A stretch of DNA of 64,000 nt from contig NC_135263.1 of assembly GCF_964204865.1 (NCBI RefSeq), positions 15,855,426 through 15,919,425 of the forward strand, given 5' to 3'. Below are positions 22,672-36,000 of the stretch, piece by piece. The notes beneath the pieces were generated by a model, which was given only the letters and a program-made list of their open reading frames with translations, made no database searches and was not told the DNA's origin. Position numbers and translations under genes: made by a program. The DNA comes from Styela clava (Eukaryota > Chordata > Ascidiacea > Stolidobranchia > Styelidae). Each line of letters opens with the position of its first letter. Within the stretch, counting starts at the first letter, position 1.

Positions 22672-24509
22672 CTATAATTCACATAATACGCCCTCTCTGC
22701 TGGAAGTTGGTGGACAGTTGTGAATACCAATGTTGGCAGAACTTGATGGAACTCTTTGAACAATTGTCATGTGCGTATAAGCAAGATCTTTAGCGGGATA
22801 TCCAGGATACCATTTCATAAATGGAGCTCGACTTCCATCGGAAAGTGTCACGATTCCAGTCTGTAAAGAAAAGAACACTGTTTCCTGCAACAAAGTCAAG
22901 CCTATTTTCGTTTCATAACATAGAATTAGCGACGAGGGAAAATACAAAATATTTTGCTTCAGTATACGTGTGGCATCCTGGACGTTCTTACAATATGATC
23001 ACAGATTAGAAAATTAGTATTCTCCAAACGCTCGTTTAACATATCTCTAATGAAAACAACAAGTGGAAGATTTCAAATATATATCAACACGAAGTATAAA
23101 ACGAAGTAGTTTGCCGCATCTTAGTAACTTGTCTACATGAAAATTGCGTTCTCGTGAAGGAAAAAAATGGGATAGCGAAATGTTGAATAAAATATTAGAT
23201 CTCATGGGATTCATAGAAAATTTTGGAATAAATACAAGTAATAGGCTTCTAGCGAAAACAACAGTCTTTAATCACAAAGCCTTTGGGAAATTACAAACGA
23301 TCGTCAGGTAAAGATTATCAAGAAACGTTAAAATTTGCTACAAATGCGGACTTTGTTGGAACATATTTTACTATTCAAATTGAAAAAAAATATATATAAA
23401 TATATTTACAGCTGGGTTTGTTCGCATTCCCACCCATAGGTAAATCCCATTACTCTTTGCAAATATTTTCGCTCGAAGGTATCGCATGATGACATTGTAA
23501 TGTTTTTCCGAATAAATATTCGCTGGTGAGCCATTCCGTTCTGCACATGTGGCTTCCCATCTGTCATAGCCTGTCACACCATGATCAAGACTCTCTACCC
23601 AGTAGCATTTACCGTCGAACTTTATCTCACACGCCCCTAAATAATTTAGAAATATACATAATTTTATGGTAAAAGCGGGCATGAGCTTACATGAAAGTTT
23701 GTTTACTACCAAGATGTTTACTATCAAGATTATTTAAACGATGAATTTTCGATTAGACTTTTTTTGACCGGAGTCTACATGAACGCAGCTCTATACGGTT
23801 TTAAAGATTGCTGTTGTATTTTTTTGCATACCCACTTTGCTTTCTAAAATCTTTATTCGTTCCTCCAATTTCTCAATCACCAAAGTAAGGGCGTTGTTGT
23901 TTGCAGCTGATTGACTGATAACTGCAAAAGGGTGTATGTATTTTTGAACAAGATGAAGTCAACAGCTTACAATAAAGAAAATTAAAATTGCTCCACGTAT
24001 ATATAATTGTGCTAAATTATTTTATAAAGTGGATCTGTTGCAGATGTGTTTAATGTCAAAAATCAAACGGCTTTATTATGAGTTCAGTTTTGAAAATATT
24101 AACAAGTTAAGCAAAAAGGATTTTCGAAGAAGAGTCGAGCCTTTTCATATTCGACCATAGGAATAAGGACAGCGTCTTTCATGATTTTTAATGTTTTCAA
24201 TTGTACCGCCAGCTGAAAAATTATCTTACCTGGCGTAACCTTCTCTTCTATTTCAGTTTCGATGCGTTCATAATCCACAATAGCTGGAGGCCCGACGGGT
24301 CCCGGTCGGCCTATTTCCCCCTTTTCTCCAACTGGTCCTCTCTTCCCAGGAGATCCTTGAGATGTTTCGATTCTGATTGATTTATGTGTCCCGTCTCGGG
24401 CACAGAGTGTTTGAAATAAATTTTCAATTTGCGTACAAGCTGGAGTATCATCAAATGCATTTGACCAGCTAACAAGTAAAAGCAGACCCAGCGTTTTTAT
24501 CGTTAACAT
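22672..24509 (-). CDS. Collectin-like protein A: signal peptide, collagen, neck, C-type lectin domain (261 aa)
   Basis: Four exons on the minus strand: 24230-24509, 23832-23921, 23410-23636, 22672-22860 (phases 1,1,0), 262 codons with stop TAG. Exon 1: signal peptide (MLTIKTLGLLLLVSWSNA), Cys-containing linker, collagen run GSPGKRGPVGEKGEIGRPGP. Exon 2: coiled neck (LTLVIEKLEERIKILESKV). Exons 3-4: C-type lectin domain opening CEIKFDGKCYW, with TCAERNG, the LWVGM form of the WIGL motif, SDGSRAPFMKW and terminal LCEL. The first domain disulfide (TCAE to LCEL) is kept. The EPN/QPD and WND calcium-sugar motifs are absent and the partner of the remaining Cys (HNCPP) is replaced, so classic Ca-dependent sugar binding is unlikely. 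Probably a secreted oligomeric immune lectin, though the ligand is unknown. Paralogue B is at 33.0-36.4 kb. Confidence 0.86.
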
Positions 24510-25009
24510 GATGCAGATTTATCTAATGATTCTATTTTCAATAGGCTTATGCATATGAAACTATTTTAAAAAAATAATAAAATAAAGTTTTATCCAATAT
24601 TGCTGTAGTTGAAATCAGCTTTTTCAGAAACACAAAACTGAACTCAGCATGAATACCCAATATATAAAATTTTTTCTGTTTTTTTTTAATTTAAAATTTT
24701 CAGCAATGTGCTCAGTGGTATATATATATATGACAATATATATATAGAGAAAATTTGACTATTCGGCGACATTTTATTTAATATATATAGCGGAAAGTTA
24801 GATGATTTATTCTCTTTATTTGAAACTGTTCAATACATACAATCCCATCCTTTTTCGGTGCGAAAAAAATAACTCATATAATTCCGACGACATCCCAAAG
24901 AACTCTTTTATCAGTTCCAGTCAGCATCGGGTTCTAAAAAACAACGCTTGGTCCAAAGCTTTTGCATTAGGAGTTTTTACATTTCACTCACGTGCGTATT
25001 TATAAAACT

Positions 25010-25245
25010 TTGATTAATCATATCCCAAACCAGTTTAAACGATATTTTAATTGCGGTTCCATTATCTTTGAACCCACGTACATTTGCACTCAGGGCAATT
25101 GCACCTGCATACTCTTGCACCCACGGACATTTGAACCCATGAACAATTGCACCTACATACAGATTGCACCCATAAACATTTGCACCCATAGACATTTGCA
25201 CCCACGGACATCTGAACTTATGAACATTTGCACTTTGATTATTTA
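25010..25245 (+). repeat. Degenerate minisatellite (about 16-bp unit), absent from copy B
   Basis: Variants of ACATTTGCACCCATAG recur from about 25075 to 25235. The array sits between two copies of a short flank (ATCATATCCCAAACCAGT and ATTTATATCCTAAACTAGT) that occurs only once in copy B near 36595. It therefore arose or was inserted after the A/B duplication. Overlapping open frames on both strands are repeat translations. Confidence 0.8.
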
Positions 25246-26530
25246 TATCCTAAACTAGTAGTGCCCGACGTTGAAAAAACAGCATATTGAGTACAGTATA
25301 GTGGTAATATTATTCTATGAGCAATCACAGTTGTTCATTATTCGCAATTACACAATTTAACTCAACTTTAAAAGTAAAGTTTCGAAATTGACTAAAACAA
25401 TTTCGTGATGCACCTTCTCATTGCCTATAACGAATGAAAAACGCGAAAATTTTTGCAACCTCAATTACGTTACAAAATGCAGTTTCAAATAATGGTTTCA
25501 GAAGTTCAGCAGATTTTCCTCCGTGTCGGCAGTCATGCGTTTGTTTCTTTAATGCTTTCAATCTATAGGTGATACAATGAGAGTAATTGACGCCGAGGAA
25601 ATGCAGCGTTTGGAGATTTTTAATTCGAACAACATCGTATTGGTATTAATTCTTGGAACACAAACAACACCTAGTTGACAAAATGTGATTACTTCGTTAT
25701 ATTGTGCGGATTTGAAAACATATTTCAAAGCAATTCAGGATTGAACAACGTCATCGTTCAGCGATATAGAAGTTATGATGTATTTGTGTGTTTGTTCGGT
25801 TAATTGATTAACACGTAAAATGATCAAAATGAACCTCTGGTTTCCTGGAGAGGTCTCATAACTTTTGCTTCAGTTAAGCCAACATTTTTTGTCTGTGACA
25901 TTATAATACCAAACTGTAAACTTGGGCAAAAAGAGACAACTCAAAAATCTATATATACAAAATACCGAACAACGATGAACATCTAAGCTACTTAGCTATT
26001 GCTATGAGTGTTAGCAAAGCTTCGATGACCAGACATGGCACACCTCCACACACTTTTCAAATTTGTCATAACAAAACCCATGCATTTTGAACATAATAAT
26101 CACAATTTTTCATTTAGAGTGAAGACATATTGACATAGAACAGTCTTTACATGTATATTGCACTCGATGTGCACGTCTTGTCCAAATTGAAAATATCAAA
26201 TCTACGGTCAAATATTGCAGTCCAATATGCCTAGGAGGCAATTCACTAAAATGAAAATACACTTGATGCGAACCTCGGACAGCGACACCCGTGATAAAAG
26301 TCTAACTTTGATACAGGTTGAAAAGAAAGAAGTCAAATTATATATATATTTAAAAAGATTAATGTCCAGACAAACAAATTTGTTACAAAAAAAAGAGACT
26401 CCGGGCACCGGCCAGTACCGGTGAAGTAACCACGGGTAACGTAACAGCATAGCAGCACACAGCAGACTGAGTGAAGATTTTAATTAGAACAAGTTTTTCG
26501 CGGTATACCGAGGGGTGTCCCCAAAATGTC

Positions 26531-27698
26531 GTGTCCCACTTGTCCCACGTGCACCACTCACGGGTAAGTTTTATCATATTTTTCATTTTCTAATTTTGAA
26601 TAAAGCCAACACCGTTTTTATAAATTTAGAATTGTCGAACCAGATAGGTACGACTGGTATATTTTGTATTCTATGAAAATGTTCCGACATATTGGGGACG
26701 GGGAAAATATTATTTTGACCACGTATAAATGCCATTATTGCCGATTTATTCAAGTATTTAGAATCAGTGTTTTATTCCAAAGCTGAGTTACGTGAATTTT
26801 CAACACTGAGTGTTGGAGAGATTACCAATTTGCGGAGTTTTTAATTATTAATACTGAATACGAAAGTAACACGGACACGATATAAAATTAAAAGCATAAA
26901 AAAGTCACCTATCACATTCACAAATATCGCATTCCGGGGTCAGTAATACTGTTCGCTTAAAACTGGGACCATAATTAACAAACTGTGATACAAATCCTAC
27001 AAAAAAGATTAAAAGCAGCATAAAATTAATTTGTGTTGTGAATGCACTCCCTAATAGTTGTCTTTGACATCGTCGCCGATGTGAAATCAAATTTCTGCCC
27101 AAAAAATAAAAACCAAACTGCGATATCCGCCGTTGCACGAGAATTAATATTTACTAGTGAATAAAAAGGACTTTAATATAGTTTATCATCATCAATTGGG
27201 AAGTCAAGCCGCCGAAAGGATCGCGGTGACAAAAATATTCACTGCGGTCATGGATTATGACAAAATTAGGAAATAAAAATCGCTGCATTGTTGCGAAGTT
27301 TCCAGTCTTCAAGTAAATTCCGAAAAATAAAATTGTCACGGCGATCGTTTCGGCGGCCGACATTCCAAACACGGTTGTTTGAAATGACAATACTCAATAT
27401 TTGGTGTTGTGTTCGTTGAAAATATTCGAATAATTCGACTAAAAAAACTATTTGCCCACCACTAATCACGACGCATGTTAATTATCATTGAATGGCAATT
27501 AAAAGTCAACTTGTTTAACATTAAAATCCAAGTAATAGTTTCACATTTAATGCGTTTGATCGGCGTTACATGCGAGCGTGTTTTTGTACTTATAAACGAT
27601 TTTGGCGCTACTGACATCCGCGAGTTACACTTCTCTCAAAATTATTTTACACGATTTCTAATGTTCTATTTTCGAATGCGGGTACTGCTGACTACGGA
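26531..27698. other. Unique spacer between the two lectin duplications
   Basis: About 1.2 kb with no counterpart elsewhere in the window. Minus-strand frames at 26905-27138, 27154-27390 and 27266-27469 are short, overlap in different frames and show no domain I recognise. They could be remains of a transposase but I cannot support that. Confidence 0.4.
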
Positions 27699-29083
27699 TT
27701 AAGGATCGATATTTGAAATAGGACTTGCAAAATATTCACCCTAAACCGCCCGGCACATAAGAGACGGGCTACACGTAACTGTGGAATTTCGCTGTGAACG
27801 ACGCATTCTTTTCAGTTTATTAAACGCCTCACGTCGTCGTGAATTGCACTTTGGGTGGTCTGTTTTAATTTCACCGAAAATTTTGGCTGCATCTATGTTG
27901 GTACCCGGCTTTATTCCGGCACCGATAAACCAAGTCATAATTTGTGACCCATGTCATCGATAACCAAAACTTTTGGGCTTGCTATTACCAGAAAGCCTAT
28001 GTTGAATGAAAGTGCGACCTGCAGTTTGACTCAGTTATCTTTATCTGGTCCTCCTGTATTAAAGGTTGCACACCCTTGATTTTAACTACTTAAATTGCTT
28101 TGCAACCTAGTTATTCGCTGAATATTTATCATGTTTTTTTCGATTTCGTCATTTTTTTCTTTAATTTAGAGCAATAAGAGAATAGTTCAGGTAGCTTGTA
28201 GACTAATATGATATGTAAAAGTTATTAATGCCCCGAACAGATGTTGACATTATCTATCGAACCAATAAAATATTGTCCCATCTAACATGAATACTACCAT
28301 ATTATTTTATGATATTTTTATCATTCTATTGCATTTTTCTCTCCGATTTTATATGTAACTGCAATACCTTATATTTTTTTCTGCCAATATGTTTGTTATT
28401 TTATTGCAAGCATCAATTGCTTTTACTATTTTATACCAATTTCTTTTTATTTCTATGTTTAGTTCCCTTATTTTTTTCATCTTCAAGTCATTCGTACTTA
28501 ATGATATTAGCCCGATTGAAAAAATACTACAATCACAATTTCTTAAATCATTGTGATCATATATTTTTGGAGCATTTACTGCAAAAAACATAAAGTCATG
28601 TCTTTGATGGAATTAGTCTGCTTTACGAATGCGTCTTTCTAACAAAAATGAACGAATTGCTTCAATTGAGCATTGACTGATTGAGCATATACTATAGGTA
28701 AAGATAGTATTAATTATTACGTAATTTGTCTACAAATATCTCATTCATTGGGGGCACGTTTTCCAAACTAGAAAAAAATTCATTCCTGGCGAGTAACTTT
28801 GTCCTTTTGAGGAGGAATCGGCTTTGTATTTGCTGTAGCATTACTGGTTTCCCAAAGTTCGCTCTGCCTACCATAATACAATGCACACATACAATTAGAA
28901 AATACTGGAACTGTACAAAATCGGTTTTTCAACTAGGGCAATAGACAAAGATCTAAAGAATAAATTAATACAGTTTTTGTTTTTGTGCATAGTGGGGGAA
29001 GAATAAAAAGGTTGAAAGATTTGATAAGGGAGAAGTTTAACGGATAAGGTTTGGAATCACATGACTTTTACACCTACATCTTA

Positions 29084-29600
29084 TTCATCAAATGTTTTGT
29101 CCACATGTACAATCGGTATTTTGTCCACATGTATCCCATTTATCATACATACTCAGATGTTTTGTCCACCAACAGCTCATTCATGAAATGTTTTGTTTTC
29201 ATACATTCAGGGGTTTTGTCCACCTATATCTCATTCGCCAGATATTTTGTCCGTATAAATCTCGTTTCCCTGATGAAACAACAGCTCATTCGCAGAATGT
29301 TTTCTCTCCATACATTTCGCCAAGGGGTTTTGTCCACATATATCTCATTCGCCTGATATTTTACCCACATGAATGTCGTTTATCATACATCTGATTAACC
29401 ATACATTTTTGTTCATATATATCTCGTTTCCCTGATGAAACAACAGCTCATTCGCGAAGTGTTTTCTCTTCATACATTTTGTCCATGAGTTTTGTTCACA
29501 TGTATCTTATTCGCCGAATATTTTGTCCACATGAATCCCGTTTACATACATTTCATTCACCAGATATTTTGTCTATATATATTTCGTTTCCCTCATAAAA
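29084..29600 (+). repeat. Degenerate minisatellite with TTTTGTCCACATGTATCTCA-like units
   Basis: Around fifteen imperfect units of roughly 30-35 bases containing TTTTGTCCACATG and ATCTCATTCGCC. Larger blocks such as CTCGTTTCCCTGATGAAACA recur about 160 bases apart, suggesting higher-order copying. Two long overlapping frames here are repeat translations with biased composition, not genes. Confidence 0.8.
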
Positions 29601-29890
29601 CAGTCGCCGTGACTGTTCGCTCGTTAAAAAAACGACTTTTTCAGTGAGACTCTTCTGTGGCGTATAATTGTCAATCCGTGGTAATTAACTTAATTGTGTC
29701 TACCGTAACTCGCCGTGGCTACTTTTAAATACATTGCTACTCTAAAAAAAAACAGATGTAATATGCGAACATAAACACATGAGATAAACTGTCTAATTAT
29801 ATTTAATTTTGATGGGTATGTTTGCAATCTTGCTAATTCTTTATCGCCGTTAGGAACCCGTATTTTTGCCATTTTGCGAATTAGGGACAC
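29601..29890. other. Spacer, no gene seen
   Basis: Unrecognised sequence left of the lectin-gene fragment. The minus frame 29690-29899 has no similarity that I recognise. Confidence 0.4.
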
Positions 29891-30278
29891 ATGGGACAAG
29901 TGAAAATAATTACACCCTTTTCAGTTATCAGTCAATCAACTGCGAACAACAACGCCCTCACCTTGGTGATTGAGAAATTGGAGGTACGAATAAAGATTCT
30001 AGAAAGCAGAGAAGGTATGCAGAAAAATGCAACAGAAATCTTTAAAACAGTACAGAGCTGCGTCCATGTAGACCTCGTAAAAAAACTTCCAATCGAAAAT
30101 TCGTCTTCTGAATAATCTTGGTAGTAAATTTTTTCACATAAGTTCATGCCCTCTTTTATCTCGCCGAGAGTATATAATTCAACTTAACAGTTAATTAACA
30201 CATGCATTTCCCAATATTATTCAGGGGCGTGTGAGATAAAGTTCGACGGTAAATGCTACTGGGTAGAGACTCGCTTGA
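29891..30278 (+). pseudogene. Broken collectin-like gene fragment in opposite orientation (neck exon and start of lectin exon)
   Basis: The plus strand carries a full copy of the neck exon (29925-30014, 90 bases, with its AG acceptor and GT donor: LTLVIEKLE, RIKILES). It continues through an intron like intron 2 of gene B and its acceptor, into the first 50 or so bases of the C-type lectin exon (30225 onward: CEIKFDGKCYW). Similarity stops near 30275, inside the exon. Signal/collagen exon 1 and the last exon are absent. It lies in inverted orientation between genes A and B, so it came from a separate inverted duplication followed by deletion. The single-base change KLEVRI against KLEERI shows it has drifted. 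Confidence 0.85.
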
Positions 30279-31420
30279 TTGTGGACTGTACTATCGACAT
30301 AGCCGATATTTTGTTAGAAATGCTGTTAGAATATGTTGTTAAGAATGCTGAAATGATATAGCCTATCAGTTGCTTATTTCAGGTAATTATAGTGGACAAG
30401 AACCCTTGTGATGAATGACACCGCGACAAACCAAATAAAGCAATCGTGTCTAATGCAAATAATATAAATCGTGCAATTCGAACACGCAGTTCCTGCGTTG
30501 CGTAACATGCGGCGAGGTGGCGAGCGTTTCCATCATATTAAAATTAATTAGTGCGGGGTGACAAGCAAAAATAATCTACTTCTTACTGAGTAGAGCAGGG
30601 GTTGGCAAACTGCGGACCGAGGGCCAAATGCGGCCAGCAAAGAAAAATTGAGCGGCCCGCGGAGAAGTGTCTGACGTTTTGAATGATGTACCCGCGAAAC
30701 GAGCTATTAGATTAATTAATCTGGAATGACGAGAACAATCAAAAATGATCGATTCTGAAATAGAAAATGAATAATATTATTAATATCGATTTTGGAATAA
30801 TGGAATATCGTTTTAGAAAGAAGTACTTTCCAGCGACCAGTGACACATAGGCTCGGCAGCTGGCCCGTGAGGAATGATCATATGCGAGTGGATCGCTGGA
30901 TCACAAAATCGCTGGTGGGTTAGGCCTCTCTCAACTACCAAGTCCATACATCTGAAACAAGTTTATATAATGTGTTTCGTGTCTAGTGTACCACCATGTT
31001 GGGATTACAACTAGAGCAACGACTCGCATCTGCGATCGCAGTTATGGCGACCACTTGAACGTCAAGAGCTACTAAAACAATATGAATTTATTGCGGTGAT
31101 TTATGTTCCAGTGGATCTACGCGAGGTAACAAACATTTAATTCGTTTTCTAAATATATTTTAATATTTTTTTTAACAATAAACAGGATGAAAACGAACAC
31201 ATTTCAGGAAAAGATCTCAGTAGGAACTACTCTCCTCTTCCTAGTAAATTTCGACAGAATCAGCTACGAATTTCAGCTGCAATCAAGGAAAATGATTCAG
31301 TGAGTTTCTCTACGTATATTGAAGTTCGATTAGCTGTGTCAAAGGTCGTAAACCATGTAAATTTTCCCATGGATATCTGGACGATCATGCAACGTTACAT
31401 AATTAATTTAAAGTGGTATA
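30279..31420. other. Transposon-derived spacer
   Basis: Contains a hAT-like terminus at 30596 (CAGGGGTTGGCAAACTGCGG), SINE-body pieces around 30880-30960 (GTGGATCGCTGG, CCAAGTCCATACATCTG) and A+T-rich sequence without recognisable exons. The hAT terminus has no partner nearby. Confidence 0.5.
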
Positions 31421-33047
31421 CTTTATCCTCTAACGAGTGGCATATTGAGGAACGCTGTCACTGATAGAGAATACGAATCATATTTATCGCGGTGGACAGA
31501 AAAACTTATAAGACGACTTAATCATCTGGCAAACCACGGCCTCTTGTCCGGTTACTAGTCCATGTCGAATATGGGTAATGTTAACCAGCTCTTTGTTTCA
31601 GATGTATGGACTTGGTAGTTGAGGAAGCCCTAACCCTACCATCGGTTTCGTGAAACAGCGATCCCCTCGCATATGATTATTCCCCACGTGACAGCTGCCG
31701 AGCCTATGTGTCACTAGAATGAACTTTTTACTAAAACGATATTCCATTATTCGAAAATCGATATTAATATTATTTTGTCCATTTTCTATTTCAGAATCGA
31801 TCATTTTTGATTGTTCTCGTCATACTTTTGAATCTGGGATTCGTGGTTATTTTTAGTCAATTTTTCTTATGACGGAACATAAGGTGAAGAGTTAAATTTG
31901 ATAGCAGAATCCAGTATACAAGAAAACGCTGCGGGTGTGTCTATACTCAATTCAATGATATCTGAATTGGAAAATGTATCAGAAGATATGTATCCTGTGT
32001 GAAAATCGGGCCGCATAATTGCATTGGTGAAAATATTGAGAGAATGGAGTTTCTCTACACTTGAAAGACAATTCTTTATAATTTTATTTAATAAAATAAC
32101 AGCAACGAAGATATGAGAATCCGTCCTTATACTCACTCCAGAATTAACCTTCTAAAACGGAAAACGGGTATTCGTTTGAAATATGCCTAATTTGCATGTG
32201 TTCACTCAATGTTATACTGATATTCTACTATACATTCATTGATTCAGAAGAATTTATTGTCTACTTTTCAGAACCTTGTTCGGAGTGAACTGTTAAAATA
32301 TGAATAAAAAAAACCGGCGGGATTCTTAAACAATATGAATGTATTTTTTAAAGAAGTGGTAAATTTACTTATATATAGAATATTATATTTCATTTCATCG
32401 CTTTCTCCCATGAAACAGAAGTCAAAGCAGTATAAGCCAGCGTAAATCTGGTCAATTATCCAGTTAAGTCAGTGAGATTACAGTAAAACGAGTACTGATT
32501 CAACGTATAGTCTTTGGGGTGATGTGGGGACCTCGCCTTAAAATGATGTTGATAGCGCAAATTTTTTTTTCGACGTACTCGATAGCAAGAAATCTCTCCA
32601 ACACGTTTTAAATGAATAATCTAAAACGCGTGGAAGAGTAAAATGTTAGGTTATTCATGAGTAAATGGATATCGGCTTACCAATTTTGTATATTTGAAAA
32701 TCTCATCATACTCTACTGGGTAACTTTATTTTTGATATATATATATGAAAATAAAAACACACCTATAGCGCCCTAGTGTTATTTTTCAAAAGAAAATTGA
32801 AATAAGACACGGGGAAAACGAAAAACGGGATAAACAAACAGTTTCATAACTCGCGTTATGTGCGAAACTGAATGATTTGCTGTGTGCTGTTTTTCTACAC
32901 CGTTAATAATAGATTTGTTACCTTTATACATTTGGATATATTTCATATGACATTTCAAAAAAAGCCTTGAAGAAAAATGCTTTGGGAATTAGATAAAAAT
33001 ACAAAGTAGTCCATGTCAAGAAAATTATCCGGATCAATATTATTGCT

Positions 33048-36000
33048 CTATAATTCACATAATACGCCTTCTCTGCTGGACGTTGGTGGCCAGTTGTGAA
33101 TACCAATGTTGACAGAACTTGATGGAACTCTTTGAACAATTGTCATGTGCGTATAAGCAGAAGATTTAGAAGGATATCCAGGATACCATTTCATAAATGG
33201 AGCTCGACTTCCATCGGAAAGTGTCACGATTCCAGTCTGTAAGAAAAGAATATAATATGTTCCCTGCAACAAAGTCAAGCTCTTTTTCGTTTCATAACAT
33301 AGAATTAGCGACAAGGGAAAATACAAAATATTTTGCTTCAGTATACGTGTGGGATCCTGGACATTCTTACAATGTGATCACAAATTATAAAATTGGTATT
33401 CTGCAAACGCTCGTTTAATATATCACTAACAGAGAACAACAAGGGAGCGATGATTAAATATATAATGACACGAAGTTTAAAACGAAGTAGTCTATAGTTT
33501 ACCGCATCTTAGTACCTATAGTGTACAGCGGGTACCGGTATCAAATAACCTCCGACTTTCGCATAGTACCAGTTCGTAAAAAAACGGAAAACAGCCGTCA
33601 CGCTTGGCGGATTAAAAAGCGTGTTTTCAAGAAAGAAAAATAATACAACGAAATTTTGGATGGAATATCAATGATAGCCTTTTAGCGACAACAACAATCT
33701 TTGATCACTGAAAATTTTAAAGCAATTGCTTTTGTAGCTGATGAGAAAGGCGACTTTTTTATACGGTAACAACAAGGATGCAAAATTACAAAATAATCAC
33801 TTCATTTTCAATAAAAATATGTCAAGAAACGTTAAAATGTGTTAAGAATGTGGGCTTTGTTAAAACATTTTTAACAATTTGAATTGAAAAAAGTATAAAT
33901 ATATTTACAGCTGGGTTTGTTCGCATTCCCACCCATAGGGCAATCAGATCCCTCTTTGCCAATATTTTCGCTCGAAGGTATCGCATGATCACTTCGTAAT
34001 GTTTCTCCGAATAAATATTCGCTGGTGAGCCATTCCGTTCCGCACATATTGCGACCCATCTTTCATAGCCAGTGACAAAATGATCAAGTCTCTTCACCCA
34101 GTAGCATTTACCGTCGAACTTTATCTCACACGCCCCTGAATAATATAGGAAAATACATGTGGTGATTACCTGTCAAGTTGAATTATATACTCTCGGCGAG
34201 ATAAAAGCGGGCATGAGCTTATGTCAAAGAATTAACGTCCCAGAAGTATGTGTACCAATATGGAGGTAACTAATTTTGTTCGCCTACTTTACATTGAGTT
34301 GTATGTACGCACTAAAACCTATGGGAAGGAGGTATATTCACTTGGCTAACACATACAGTCGTATAATAGAAATAAAATAAGGCAAATCGGAATAAAATTA
34401 TGCCTTAACCCAAACCTGGTACACACACTACGGGTGTACCAAAGAATCGATGTTTATTGCTACAAAGATTGTGCAGGAGATGAATTTTCGTTTGGACCTT
34501 TTTTTATTGGCCGAAGTCTACATGAACGCAGCTCTATACCGGTTTAAAGATTGATGTTGTATTTTTCTGAATACCTTCTCTGCTTTCTAGAATATTTATT
34601 CGTTCTTCCAATTTCTCAATCACCAAGATGAGGACGTTGTTGTTCGCAGCTGATTGACTGATAACTAAAAAGGATGTAAATATTTTTGAACAGCATGAAG
34701 TCAACAGCTTAGTAAAAAAAATTAAAATTGCTCCACGTGTTATATAATTATTTTATAAAGTGGATCTGTTGCAGATGTGTATAATGTCGAAAATCAAACG
34801 GTATTATTATGAGTTCAGTTTTAAAAATAATAACAAGTTAAGCAATACGGATTTTCAAAGAGTCGAGTCCTCATATTCGACCATAGGAATAGGAACTAGA
34901 GATGTACCGATACCACTTTTGTCGCCGATACCGATACCGATTAAACAATGGTCTATGAGCGTTATTCATAGTACACATTATTTGAGATTGAAAAAGAGAT
35001 ATATCAGATAAGAAATTGATGTTTGGTATCCAGATGCATTAATCGATTCAGAAGCATTGTGCACCGACGCTAGTAATCTCGGTGTTGAATTAGGAAACTT
35101 ATAAGCCGGGATGTGCAATTCCAATTTAATATTAGTATCGCGCCCTTCGATTATCGTTTTTCGTGTTCAAAAGAATAACGAATATCGCCCGCTCATTCTA
35201 GCGCCGCCGTCCTACGTTTCAATTTAAAGCATTTTTAAAATATTTTATTTGTGTTTAATCGTAATCGTCGCGGCAATAAATTACAGTCAAAGTAAAAGGA
35301 TTTCAATCAGCGCCGACTAGATGTACCTATAATACGTCGAGAATGTTTTCTATTTTACTATTTATATAATATTTACTATCGTATATTTTGATACAGTTTA
35401 GGCGGCCACGCCAATAAATCTATGAAGAAATTGTGTTTTAAACAAAATTAAAATAACTGAAATCACAATATTTAATACCTGCGTAGGGGAATAATTGTGT
35501 TGGATTTAGTTTAACGACGACGACGGACTAAATGACACTCGCGCTTGACGATAAATTGTCAGAATTCATAGCCATGTCAAAAAGTGCATGTGCTGTAAAA
35601 AAGAACTCCGATTCCACTGTATGATTTAAAACTGGGCACCTAGTTGCTCATTTTTCTGGGCTTTCTTGATATATTTATTCATAAATACTATGTATAGTAT
35701 GTAATGTTGAAATGTCAATATAAAAATTTGGAAGCGAAAATAGCCAAATTAGTTGAGGTAGTTTGGCTATGAATATCTAAAAACAGGTGAATCCTATTTT
35801 CGTTACTACTCGCGGAGGTGGGGACATGCAAGATCTCTCCAGACAAAAAATAAATTAAAAACTAGTATTTTAACCTATCTTTTAAAACATTCTGGGTCAT
35901 ATCAAAAAGGTAAATATATCGGAAATATCGGTAATATTTTAGCCGATAACGATACATGACCGATACCGAAAAATGGCCGATATTGCCGATGCCTATACCC

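Larger units (their letters stand above)
19085..26530. repeat. Segmental duplication, copy A (carries collectin-like gene A)
   Basis: 19090-20450 matches 27702-29070, and 21110-26530 matches 31425-38080, in the same order and orientation. The part between (20460-21110) was replaced by different sequence in each copy. Substitutions and indels are frequent, so the event is older than the 4.2-kb tandem duplication. Confidence 0.85.

Noticed and set aside
26905-27469. Possible small membrane proteins on the minus strand
   Set aside because: Short overlapping frames without recognisable domain, splice support or paralogue conservation.
29051-29394. Two overlapping roughly 100-codon frames
   Set aside because: Minisatellite translation; the frames repeat the same short motif.
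30596-30690. Full-length hAT element starting CAGGGGTTGGCAAAC
   Set aside because: Only one terminus is visible, with no inverted partner or target duplication.
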